A DNA stretch of 48,297 nucleotides, taken from positions 1-48,297 of the forward strand of contig VXMM01000004.1 in assembly GCA_009841105.1 (NCBI GenBank), written 5' to 3'. Under the pieces are notes generated by a model. It was not told where the DNA came from. It saw only the letters and a list, made by a program, of their open reading frames with translations, and ran no database searches. Shown here piece by piece: positions 1 to 7,506 of this stretch (the stretch's first letter is position 1; every line of letters starts with the position of its first letter). A program made the translations under genes and the position numbers. The stretch comes from Acidimicrobiia bacterium (GTDB lineage Bacteria > Actinomycetota > Acidimicrobiia > Spongiisociales > Spongiisociaceae).

Positions 1-165
1 GCGTGATGTGGGCTGTGTGGTTTGTCGTTCGGGTCGGTGCGCGGTGGCCGGTGGGTTGTGGCTGCGGTTGGGGTTGAGGTTTGGTTGTCGGGGGTTGGAT
101 TGCTGGGGGTGGCGGAGTGCTGGGTGCCGGTTCTGTGTGGCGGGTGGTGTTGGGTGGTGGGTAGA

Positions 166-1620
166 GTGGTTGTTGTGGCTGTTGGTCGGGTTCGTCGCGG
201 TGGGGTGGGTTCTGGTAGCGGTGGGGTGTGGTTGTTCTGCGCCTTGTTCGTTTTGGTCTTGGTGGTGGCGGCCGGGTGCGGCGCGGATGATTCGCCAGTG
301 GCCACCTCCGTGGCGGCGGCCACCACCGCAGCTCCCGCGAGCTTGTCGGATGAGGCCATGGTGACCACCACTGCGGTGATGACGGTGACCGAGGAGGAAG
401 CCGCGGATGGGGAGTCGTCGCTGTCATCGGCGGATGCGGGGTTGCCGGCCGCGACGCCGGCCGACCTCGGGCGTGACGTTATCTATCGGGGAACCGTCTC
501 GGTGCGGGCCCGGGATGTGGGGGCGGCTTCCCGTGAGGCTGTCAGTATCGTGCAGGGAGTGGGGGGATTCGTCTTCGGGCAGCAGGTGAGTAGCAGTCCC
601 GAGCCGGAGTCGCGTCTGACGTTCAAGGTGATGCCTGCTGACTTCATGCCGGTTCTGGACCGGCTGTCCAGCGTGGGAGAGTTGGTCGAGAAGCGGATCA
701 CCGCCGACGACGTGACCGAGCGGATCGTCGATTTCAGGAGCCGGATAGCCACCGCGGAGGCGAGCGTGCTGCGCCTGAGGGGTCTGTTGGGGGAGGCACC
801 CGACCTCGAGAACGTGGCCCTGGTCGAGCGGGAGCTCGTCCAGAGGGAGACCGATCTTGAAACGTTGCGCGGGCGTCTGCGAACCCTAACTGATGCGGTC
901 AGCCTGGCCACCATCGAGATGGCCATACTCCAGCTCCATGAACCGGTCCCGGAGACCGGTATCGACGTGGACGCATGGGTTTCCGACTCCGACGAGGATC
1001 CCTGCCTGGGCAGCGAAGTGTTTGAGGCTTCTGTCGAGAGCGACGCCTTTTTCTGCGTTCAGGTGGAGAACACCGGCGAGGTCGCCCTCACCGGCGTGGA
1101 GGTGTCCTCGGAGGCCCTACGCCTACGTCCCCAGGATGGCCTTACCGACCCCCGGTCGTTCCAGTTGGTGTCGGGAAGTTTCGACAGGCTCGAACCGGGG
1201 GAGCTGCTCAGCGCCGTGTTACACGAGGTCATCCGTGACGGGCGGATCGCGGGCCGGGTAGCGACCCGCGGCGGCATCGAAGTGCGATTCGAGGTCTCCG
1301 CCACCCCGGTTCCCGATGACGGCGTCGCCCTCGACATGGTGACCAACGACGCGATCACCTTCGTGGTGGTAGAAGAGGAGGAGGGACCGCCCTCGTTCAT
1401 CGATGCGGCCGTCACCGGCTATCGGGGTCTGCTACGCGCCCTCGGCTATGTGGTGGCGATCGTCGGCCTGTTGCTGCCCTTCATCCCGGTCCTGGTTGTG
1501 ATCGGCGCCGCTTACTGGTGGACCAAGCGATGGACACGCCGTCTCCGATCCGATCGGTCGATCCCCCCAAAGCCACGCCGGCGCCGGTCCCAGTACTCAC
1601 CGGACAGTCCGAACGACTAG
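166..1620 (+). CDS. DUF4349-domain lipoprotein with C-terminal membrane anchor
   Basis: Predicted surface lipoprotein of unknown function. A hydrophobic stretch ends in a lipobox (VVAAGC; Cys codon at 277-279), followed by an Ala/Thr-rich linker. The next part matches the DUF4349 pattern: an extracellular alpha/beta region, a coiled-coil segment rich in Glu, Leu and Arg (about 690-880), then 'DAVSLATIEMAI'. A beta-rich region with 'CVQVENTGEVALTGVEV', as in CARDB/DUF11-type domains, follows. One transmembrane helix (about 1447-1524) and a basic tail close the protein. The frame is open from ATG 22, but that would put about 70 residues before the signal core. GTG 166, preceded by GGTGGG, gives a normal signal peptide and is preferred; GTG 175 is also possible. 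The family call is confident, the start is not. Confidence 0.8.
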   Translation: MVVVAVGRVRRGGVGSGSGGVWLFCALFVLVLVVAAGCGADDSPVATSVAAATTAAPASLSDEAMVTTTAVMTVTEEEAADGESSLSSADAGLPAATPADLGRDVIYRGTVSVRARDVGAASREAVSIVQGVGGFVFGQQVSSSPEPESRLTFKVMPADFMPVLDRLSSVGELVEKRITADDVTERIVDFRSRIATAEASVLRLRGLLGEAPDLENVALVERELVQRETDLETLRGRLRTLTDAVSLATIEMAILQLHEPVPETGIDVDAWVSDSDEDPCLGSEVFEASVESDAFFCVQVENTGEVALTGVEVSSEALRLRPQDGLTDPRSFQLVSGSFDRLEPGELLSAVLHEVIRDGRIAGRVATRGGIEVRFEVSATPVPDDGVALDMVTNDAITFVVVEEEEGPPSFIDAAVTGYRGLLRALGYVVAIVGLLLPFIPVLVVIGAAYWWTKRWTRRLRSDRSIPPKPRRRRSQYSPDSPND

Positions 1621-1757
1621 CCGACACCCGGGAGGTTCGGTCCGGCTCGTCCCGAAAACAACAACCAGTCGAAGCGACGGGCTCGAACGTACAGCGTTTG
1701 TCTGGGTGGGTGTCGTGGGTGGAGGTTGGCGGGGTGGGTTCTGGTTGTTTGGGGGTT

Positions 1758-2300
1758 TTAGGTGGCGAGTTTGGTGAGGAGGGTCGCGAGGGTGGCTCGT
1801 TCGGGGTCGGTTAGTGCTGATAGCCATTGTTCGCGTTGGCTGGTACGGGCGAGGACCATGCGTTCGGCGGTGGCGGCGCCGGCTGTGGTGATGGTGATGT
1901 GGTGGGAGCGGCGGTCGGTGGGGTGGGGTAACCGGTTGATGTAGCCGAGGGTGTGTAGGCGGGCTATTCGGTTGGCGGTGGTGGCTGTGGTGTCTCCGAG
2001 GGCGGTGGCTAGGTCGGTCACTGTGAGTTGGTGTCCTTCGTGTTTTGCCCAGCGGAGGATGGACAGAGCCTGGTAGTCGTTGCGGTTGGCGAGGCCTTCG
2101 GTCTGGGCGATGCGGTCCATCGCTTCTGCGAGAACGTCCGCGCAGGCCAGTATTCGTGCGGCTGCTTCGATCCGGTCGAACCCGACGTCGCCCAGGATTG
2201 CTTCCCACCGTCTGATTTTGTCTTCGGTGGGATCGTCCGGTCGGGTCAGGCCCCACCTGACAGGTGGGGTCGCTGCTGTGTGGGTTCGGTTCATTGCCAT
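1758..2300 (-). CDS. MarR-family transcriptional regulator
   Basis: Winged-helix regulator of 180 residues. An N-terminal helical dimerisation part is followed by the HTH 'LTVTDLATALGDTTATTANR' and the wing 'HPTDRRSHHITIT', which carries the DxR motif typical of MarR proteins. Its start overlaps the 3' end of the upstream membrane-protein gene by 10 bp, so the two are probably co-transcribed and translationally coupled from the promoter at 2729-2757. The palindrome overlapping that promoter is the kind of site MarR dimers bind, so autoregulation is likely (inference). The ligand is unknown. The gene is convergent with the DUF4349 gene. Confidence 0.88.
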   Translation of the reverse strand: MAMNRTHTAATPPVRWGLTRPDDPTEDKIRRWEAILGDVGFDRIEAAARILACADVLAEAMDRIAQTEGLANRNDYQALSILRWAKHEGHQLTVTDLATALGDTTATTANRIARLHTLGYINRLPHPTDRRSHHITITTAGAATAERMVLARTSQREQWLSALTDPERATLATLLTKLAT

Positions 2301-2695
2301 GCGTTCGCCAAAAGGTAGAGCACCCCAAGGCCAAGAGCGACCATGCCCAGGGCCCCGGCCTCTACGCGGCGGGTGAATATGGCCGGCCAGTACACCATCA
2401 CGTAACCGGCGAATAGGACGGCCGCCAGCAGCGAGAAGAGCGGGAAACCGGCCACACCGGCGTCCCCGAGCGACACCAGCATCGACCCTGCCACCGCGGT
2501 GTAGCCAACCCGGACCAGCGCCGACCCGGCGGATACCGCCGCCGGGGTCCTATGCGACCGTTCTCCGCTCAGGCCGGAACCGGGCGCCGCCGTGTCGTCA
2601 TAAACCACCGCAGCAACCCGTAACGGTGTCCGGGTACTGCCACGGGTTCCGTTCCGGATGGTCGTAGAGCCCGACCGTTGCCGTTTCGGTACCAC
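2291..2695 (-). CDS. small membrane protein co-transcribed with MarR regulator
   Basis: About 134 residues. The first 40 are polar and basic; then come about three hydrophobic segments: one around 'AGSALVRVGYTAVAGSMLV', one around 'FPLFSLLAAVLFAGYVMVYW' and one around 'ALGMVALGLGVLYLLANAW' at the C-terminus. I do not recognise the family. The frame also has a GTG at 2701, but the Shine-Dalgarno GGGGAGG (2703-2709, minus strand) lies only 1 nt from it and 7 nt from the GTG at 2695, so 2695 is the better start. The stop overlaps the marR start. A MarR-controlled membrane protein suggests a role in response to a small molecule, which is inference from context only. Confidence 0.7.
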   Translation of the reverse strand: MVPKRQRSGSTTIRNGTRGSTRTPLRVAAVVYDDTAAPGSGLSGERSHRTPAAVSAGSALVRVGYTAVAGSMLVSLGDAGVAGFPLFSLLAAVLFAGYVMVYWPAIFTRRVEAGALGMVALGLGVLYLLANAWQ

Positions 2696-2710
2696 AACCA
2701 CACCTCCCCA

Positions 2711-2757
2711 TTACGGTTGCTAACCGTTAGCCTATCGATTGCCCAACGTAATGTCAA
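2711..2757 (-). promoter_or_regulatory. sigma70-type promoter with overlapping MarR-type operator
   Basis: On the minus strand TTGACA (2752-2757), a 17-bp spacer and TAGGCT (2729-2734) form a good vegetative promoter for the membrane-protein/marR operon. Immediately downstream, overlapping the last base of the -10, lies the near-perfect inverted repeat TTACGGTT-GCT-AACCGTTA (2711-2729). A dimer bound there would block the transcription start. Both elements are read directly; binding by the neighbouring MarR protein is inference. Confidence 0.75.
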
Positions 2758-2907
2758 GCAGGGATATACCAGGCGCGCACGAAGGGCGCCGCCGGGCCGT
2801 GTACACCAGACAAATAGCGGACGGCGGCCCACCAGCTCGGTAGCTCAACCAGCCAGCCGCCAGATCCGGATCCAACCGGGTCTCTGCAGCAAAACAGCGG
2901 CAACCCG

Positions 2908-2991
2908 CCAACTAGTCAGAGCACGAACTCCTAGCTCAACCGCCAGCGCCGCCCACGGGACAGGCCAACAGACCCCCAGCAACGCAAACGG
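2908..2991 (-). repeat. dispersed repeat A, copy 1
   Basis: Read on the minus strand this segment closely matches 29376-29448 on the plus strand, sharing ccgtttgcgttgctg, ggcggttgagctaggag and gctctgactagttgg. The other copy lacks about 10 bp near the start. In one frame both copies encode 'AALAVELG' and 'ALTSW', so it may be a remnant of a coding sequence. No gene is convincing at either site. Confidence 0.7.
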
Positions 2992-3133
2992 AAGCACGCG
3001 CCGGATTCCCATTCGGTCAGACCCGACCCCGATCCCGGAGAAGCCACCCCGATCATCGCAGCAACCGCCCACCAAACAGAACAAGATCGGTCCGTGCCAT
3101 GAACGGGCGCGGCGCCTTCGGGGGAACACCTGT

Positions 3134-3170
3134 GGGACATATGTCCCCCTATCATGGGGACATGTGTCCT
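3134..3170. repeat. paired palindromes GGGACATATGTCCC / GGGGACATGTGTCCT
   Basis: Two palindromes, 3134-3147 and 3156-3170, have centres about 22 bp apart, two helical turns, so dimers bound to both would face the same side of the DNA. The same pair with the same spacing recurs at 32442-32477. This looks like an operator for a dimeric DNA-binding protein. I cannot identify the protein. Confidence 0.6.
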
Positions 3171-3222
3171 CATTTTAATGAAAACTTGGCTCACCCACTC
3201 AACGTTGGTTGACGCCCCCTGC

Positions 3223-3262
3223 GGGGACATATGTCCCTCCACCCCCAGGGACATACGTCCCC
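3223..3262. repeat. second pair of GGGACAT(A/C)TGTCCC-type palindromes
   Basis: GGGGACATATGTCCC (3223-3237) and GGGACATACGTCCCC (3248-3262) lie about 25 bp apart, some 60 bp beyond the first pair. Four related half-site pairs in 130 bp argue strongly for a protein-binding region rather than chance. Confidence 0.6.
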
Positions 3263-3708
3263 GACCCTGTTCGCGTTCCCCCGGAGGTCCGGTCCATCCA
3301 CCCGTGACAACCCGATCGCTCCAGTTCCTCCCCGGCAGCCATCCACGCACCCTCATCGCTGTCTTCCCTTACTCGCACTCCTGCTTCGGCCTTCTCGGGG
3401 GATTGCCGAAGAAACCCCTGGTGTCGGTACTCGTGGCCGCTGGCGTAGCTGGCCTCTCCACCGCCCCGGTGGCGGACCCACCTCGGCATTGGGGTTGGCC
3501 AGGCGGCCCGGGGTGTTGCCCCGAGCCTTGGTGGGGCGTGTGTCCCTCTGAGCGGATGTGTAGCCCGGACAGAGGTCCCTCCACAGCAACGGGCCCGCAG
3601 CTCGCCCGGCTCGCCGCCGAGGCCCGGGGTCGCTGCCAGGACCCTCGACCCTGTTGAGCCGCCGGCCGAAGGCCCAGGTGAGGGGGATGCGCGACCGCTG
3701 GGGGGTGG

Positions 3709-3728
3709 ATGCGCGACCGGTCGCGCAT
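3709..3728. repeat. 20-bp perfect palindrome ATGCGCGACCGGTCGCGCAT, copy 1
   Basis: Perfect inverted repeat, embedded in a longer sequence (about 3672-3790) that is also found at about 11815-11920. Both copies are followed by gagcgcgacccctgggggg and then by the GGTATGTTCGGT module, ahead of the abiE genes here and of the AlpA-like gene there. A degenerate third copy lies at 32171-32190. Probably a regulatory or recombination site shared by accessory modules. Confidence 0.65.
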
Positions 3729-4065
3729 GAGCGCGACCCCTGGGGGGTGGATGCGCGACCGGGTTGGGGGTCCGCCCCGGTATGTTCGGTGACGATAACA
3801 CGCCCCCGGTGACGGTTCCATGCGGGTTGGGGACGACACGGCGGGCTGGTATGGGACTTGCGGCGGTGAGCAGAGGGGAGGGGCGGATGGGGAACCGGAC
3901 CTATGCCCGGCCGGTGGACGCATCCGGGCGGTGGGTTGGCGGGAGCGGGGCATTTGCGACTGGGGCGCTTGGGCGAGCCGGGGTCGGTAGGTGGCTGGTC
4001 AGCGAGAGGGCGGGGGGTGGAATATGGGTGCTGTGGTTATGGTTGGTTCTAGTGGAGGTGTTGGG

Positions 4066-4878
4066 GTGGACCACGAAAAGTTCTTAGCTGTCGAGCCGGT
4101 GTTTACCGGCTCAGAGGTCGCTGAGTTCCTGGCCGAGTGTGGGGTGGCCCACCCGGTCCGAGAGGCCCGCCGCCTTGAGGAGCGGTGGGTGCGGGCGGGA
4201 CGGGTGGTGGTGGTGCGGCCTGGGTTGTTCGCGGTGGTGGCCGACGGTATCGACCCGGCCCGTTTCCAGCCGATGCCGGACCTGGTTTCGACCAAGATGG
4301 CCCCAGACGCGGTGGTGTCACACCACTCAGCCCTTGATTTTTGGGGTATCTCGTACTCCATGTGGTTCGACGCCGTGTACTCGGCGACCCACCCGCAGGC
4401 GCCGTTGGCTTTCCGGGCCATGTGCTACCAGGGTGTCCGATTCCCACAACGCCTTATCGATTCCGGGAACCAGCATTTCGGGGTGGTGACCCGAACCTAC
4501 GCGGACGGGGTGGTGCGGGTAACGGGGATGGAACGCACCCTGGTAGATGTGTTGGCGGATCCCGACTATGGGGGAAGCTGGGACGAGATCTACCAATCGG
4601 TGACCCGGGCAGACCACATCGACGTCGAGGCGGTCGCTGCTTACTGTCAGCTGCGGGACGGCAGCCCGGCTTTGCGAGCGAAGGTGGGGTTCTTCTTGGA
4701 CCAGCACCGAGAGCTGTGGGGAATCGGCAACTGTGAGTTGGACCAGTTCCGCCGCCAGGATCCGGCGCCAGCTGTCCATCTCGACCCGGCTCCCATTGAG
4801 TTGACCCATTACGTAGAAGAGTGGAATCTGGTGGTACCGGTAGAGGTCATCGAACGGCAATGGGAACTGGTCTTCTGA
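4066..4878 (+). CDS. abiEi: AbiEi-type antitoxin of a type IV toxin-antitoxin pair
   Basis: The 271-residue protein has the AbiEi layout: an N-terminal winged HTH ('FTGSEVAEFLAECG', 'RLEERWVRAGRVVVVRPGLF') followed by the antitoxin domain with 'SHHSALDFWGI' and 'VTGMERTLVDVLADPDYGG'. AbiEi proteins repress their operon and counteract the AbiEii nucleotidyltransferase without direct binding (known for the family). The frame is open from 3991, but GTG 4066 has the best ribosome-binding site (GGAGG at 4054-4058, 7 nt away). The 3' end overlaps abiEii by 19 bp. The palindrome-rich upstream region is a candidate operator. Confidence 0.85.
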   Translation: MDHEKFLAVEPVFTGSEVAEFLAECGVAHPVREARRLEERWVRAGRVVVVRPGLFAVVADGIDPARFQPMPDLVSTKMAPDAVVSHHSALDFWGISYSMWFDAVYSATHPQAPLAFRAMCYQGVRFPQRLIDSGNQHFGVVTRTYADGVVRVTGMERTLVDVLADPDYGGSWDEIYQSVTRADHIDVEAVAAYCQLRDGSPALRAKVGFFLDQHRELWGIGNCELDQFRRQDPAPAVHLDPAPIELTHYVEEWNLVVPVEVIERQWELVF

Positions 4879-6368
4879 CACCGCCGACCCGCCGGGAACT
4901 CAGGGCCCTAGCCGCTGCTACCGGTTTCGTCGCGGACCGGATTGAAAAGACCGTGCGCCTCCTGGCGCTGGCCGACGACATCGCCGCCCACCCATATTTG
5001 GGTGGGCGGTTGGCGCTGACCGGGGGCACGGCTTTGAACATGTTCGTCCTCCCGGCCCCGCGTCTGTCGTTCGATTTGGACTACCACTACATCGGAGCCG
5101 AAGACCTAGCCACGATGAAGACGGAGCGGCCCGCCGTCGAGGACGCCCTAGCGGGCCTGCTCCCGGCCCACGGGTTGGAGGTGAAGAGGCGACCCAACCT
5201 CGAGCGCGACCATGCGGGCGGTAAATGGGACCTCCGATACCGGAACGCGTTCGGCCGCAGTGAAGGCCTCTCGGTGGACGTCGGCTATGTACGGCGGGTG
5301 CCGCTGTGGACGACCACACGTCACGACTCCCACCGACTGGGCCGCTGGCAGGCCACCGATGTGCCCATCTTCGACATCCACGAAATCGCCGCCGGCAAAC
5401 TCTGCGCGCTATACGACCGCGGGTACGCCCGTGACCTGTTCGACGCCAGCCTGATCCCAAACCTCCCTGGGCTGCTCCCGGCCAAGCTCCGTGTCGCGTT
5501 CGTCGTCTACGGCGGCGGAGCCCGCCCCGACTGGCGCACGGTCTGCGCCAACCCACGCAAGGTCCAAGCCCCCTCTCTGGGCCGCCAACTCCGCCCGGCG
5601 CTGACCCACACTGACGCGCAGCGCACCCGACCAGCCGCCGCAGACGCCTACCTCGCCGAGCTCGAAGCCAAAGCCGCCACCGCACGGCGGATCGTGCTCC
5701 CCTTCACCCCCACAGAGCAAGCCTTCTTGGATGCACTGTTGGACTGGGGCCAGGTCGAACCCCACCTACTCACCGCAGACGAACATCTCCAAGACCGCAT
5801 CGCCACAGAACCATGGCTCCAATGGAAATCCCACAACACGCGCCGGCGGCTGCCCGCCCGACCGGTGGGTGTCCACGTCCGCCGCTACCAGGCTGATAAC
5901 TGGGGCTGGGAAGTAGCCACCACCGGACACCACAGCCGTCTGCTGTCCGGTCGGCACCCCACCCTCGAAGAAGCCGAAGCCGCCCGCGACTTCCTCGTCC
6001 GGGCCGTCAACGCCCACCCACAGGCACACATCGCGGGGCCGGGCCCCCAGCCCAAAGACCCGACGGTTAGGGTCTACTCCCACGCCCCGGACGGGAACTG
6101 GTACCTGCTATGCCTCAACGCCGACGGCAGCCTCGACGCCGTATCCCCGCCGTACCCCACCAACCACGCAGCCGCTGTCGCCCTCGACGGGCTCAGGCAC
6201 CTAGTCGAGGCCACCACCGACCGTGACATCGGCCACCGAGCCGCCGTCGAACCCACGTCCAACGCCTGCCGATGCTCCCCGAAGGGATGGCGTTGCGAAC
6301 ACATCGACATCGAGTTGGACGTACCAGAGGCAGAACCCCCCAACCGTGGACACGGGCTCAGCCTATGA
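4860..6368 (+). CDS. abiEii: AbiEii-type nucleotidyltransferase toxin with long C-terminal extension
   Basis: Residues 1-200 carry the AbiEii (DUF1814) motifs of the DNA polymerase beta-like nucleotidyltransferase fold: GGTALN (55-60), SFDLD (70-74), SVDV (138-141) and the K-x6-R-x4-D region 'GKLCALYDRGYARDLFD' (179-195). The toxin is expected to block growth by modifying a cellular target; tRNA acceptor stems are the target of related MenT proteins. The protein is 502 residues, whereas most AbiEii proteins are nearer 300; the extra 200 residues include 'DNWGWEVATTG' and a Cys-rich end 'CRCSPKGWRC'. ATG 4860 overlaps the antitoxin stop. A fragment of the same 3' end lies at 32963-33097. Confidence 0.85.
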   Translation: MGTGLLTPPTRRELRALAAATGFVADRIEKTVRLLALADDIAAHPYLGGRLALTGGTALNMFVLPAPRLSFDLDYHYIGAEDLATMKTERPAVEDALAGLLPAHGLEVKRRPNLERDHAGGKWDLRYRNAFGRSEGLSVDVGYVRRVPLWTTTRHDSHRLGRWQATDVPIFDIHEIAAGKLCALYDRGYARDLFDASLIPNLPGLLPAKLRVAFVVYGGGARPDWRTVCANPRKVQAPSLGRQLRPALTHTDAQRTRPAAADAYLAELEAKAATARRIVLPFTPTEQAFLDALLDWGQVEPHLLTADEHLQDRIATEPWLQWKSHNTRRRLPARPVGVHVRRYQADNWGWEVATTGHHSRLLSGRHPTLEEAEAARDFLVRAVNAHPQAHIAGPGPQPKDPTVRVYSHAPDGNWYLLCLNADGSLDAVSPPYPTNHAAAVALDGLRHLVEATTDRDIGHRAAVEPTSNACRCSPKGWRCEHIDIELDVPEAEPPNRGHGLSL

Positions 6369-6385
6369 AACGAACAGAAAAGCGA

Positions 6386-6407
6386 CCCCCCCCGGACCCT
6401 TGGGGGG
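6386..6407 (-). terminator. possible terminator between convergent operons
   Basis: CCCCCCC and GGGGGG arms (6386-6393 and 6402-6407) with an 8-nt loop can form a strong hairpin. Read on the minus strand it is followed by tcgctttt, a weak U-tract, about 130 bp after the DUF4268 stop. It could end the five-gene operon. On the plus strand there is no U-tract. Confidence 0.35.
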
Positions 6408-6533
6408 AACCACCCGACCAGCATCCACACCACCACACCCGAAAGCGCTCACAAGACAATACGCCGTCCCCGTCGGATAGGTCTGACGAGCCGGCGAGCC
6501 GGTTACCCATCTCCCGCTTGGATGGAGGGACTC

Positions 6534-7496
6534 CTAGATGAGGTCCTTCAGGTAGGGCATGAGCGTGTCGTGGAATCGGGTCATAGCGTCGGCCAGCACC
6601 TCATAGCCAGCTTCCCGTTCGTCAGCGGGTGAGCGCCAGCCATAAGCCCCCTCCGGGAACCAGTAGATGCGGCTGGACTGTAGGTTCGGCTTGTTCTCCC
6701 ACACCAGTTCGGTATCGAGAGCATTCTGGATTACGTCCCGATGACTAGCGAGTGAGTCGTACAGCTCGTCATTCTGCTCTTGGTTGCCCGACTCGATACG
6801 CAACTGGACACGGCAAGAGTTCGTCAGGACCCAGAACTGAAAGGAGAAGGGCCCTTTGCTGGCAATGGTCACATACGAAGATACAACCCTGGTGGCCCTG
6901 AACAAGGTACCTTTCCTGCTCATCGCTTTCTGCAGCCCCGCCCAGAACTTCTCTTGCATATCGCGACGATGACGGTCACCGGGCCCGATTGGCGGCGGTC
7001 CCCCGGATCTCCACTCATTCGGGCCAGCGACGAGGCGGAATCGGAAACCGGGGGCCGACTCGCCTATGCGGCCCGCTTCGATGGCGACAAGGAACAGGCG
7101 GATCCCATCGGAACCGTACGCCTCCGAATAGCGATTCCATTCGTCCGCCACCGCGACGAACTCATCACGGTGGGACTCGGCAACAACGATCACCGCCCGG
7201 CACTCCAGGCCGACCGCGTACGCGAGGGCCCGAGTGAGATGATCGTGATCGGCCTCGCCGTACTGGTTCTCCACCGCCCAGTTCCTGCCGGAGGAGTCCT
7301 TTGCCAGGATGTCGAGTCGGCGCCCCCCGGGCACGTCGACCTCGGTGCGGTCCAACTCCAGTTCGCCGATCTCGAGGTGCTCGGACAGAGCTTCCAGATT
7401 CTCGGCGAGCCAGGGTGTGAAATCCCTAGCCTCGCCCGGCCACACCTCGCGGATGTCGATCAGCTTGAACTCTTGGGGCGGGTTCGCAGTGGGCAT
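6534..7496 (-). CDS. DUF4268-family protein with PD-(D/E)XK-like nuclease N-terminus
   Basis: 320 residues, last gene of the five-gene operon, 10 bp after the ATPase. Residues 12-110 look like a restriction-endonuclease fold: 'RRLDILAKD' (D62) then 'WAVENQYGEADHDHLTRALAYA' with E76-N77-Q78, in which Q replaces the usual Lys, a known variant. Residues about 190-315 match DUF4268, with a C-terminal 'RFHDTLMPYLKDLI'. DUF4268 proteins are found in phage-defence and restriction contexts; the enzymatic activity is not established. A second, broken member of the family flanks the IS1595 element (13948-14246 and 18030-18255). Confidence 0.8.
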   Translation of the reverse strand: MPTANPPQEFKLIDIREVWPGEARDFTPWLAENLEALSEHLEIGELELDRTEVDVPGGRRLDILAKDSSGRNWAVENQYGEADHDHLTRALAYAVGLECRAVIVVAESHRDEFVAVADEWNRYSEAYGSDGIRLFLVAIEAGRIGESAPGFRFRLVAGPNEWRSGGPPPIGPGDRHRRDMQEKFWAGLQKAMSRKGTLFRATRVVSSYVTIASKGPFSFQFWVLTNSCRVQLRIESGNQEQNDELYDSLASHRDVIQNALDTELVWENKPNLQSSRIYWFPEGAYGWRSPADEREAGYEVLADAMTRFHDTLMPYLKDLI

Positions 7497-7506
7497 CTTG
7501 ATCAGG

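Larger units (their letters stand above)
2760..3990. other. gene-poor stretch with palindromic repeats
   Basis: No convincing gene in 1.2 kb. Open frames exist but have the Pro/Arg/Ser-rich look of random high-GC frames and no ribosome-binding site. The stretch holds a copy of a dispersed repeat (2908-2991), four GGGACATATGTCCC-type palindromes (3134-3262), a 20-bp perfect palindrome (3709-3728) and the GGTATGTTCGGT module (3779-3790). It probably serves as regulatory or recombination DNA ahead of the abiE operon. Confidence 0.6.

Noticed and set aside
1597-2334. 245-residue minus frame overlapping marR
   Set aside because: His/Pro/Arg-rich shadow; the MarR frame has clear family motifs.
3134-3262. 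CRISPR array
   Set aside because: The repeats are 14-16 bp palindromes with unequal short gaps and no spacers of constant length; no cas genes are present.
3154-3657. Possible gene downstream of the palindrome cluster
   Set aside because: Composition is non-protein-like, it runs through two operator palindromes, and it has no ribosome-binding site.
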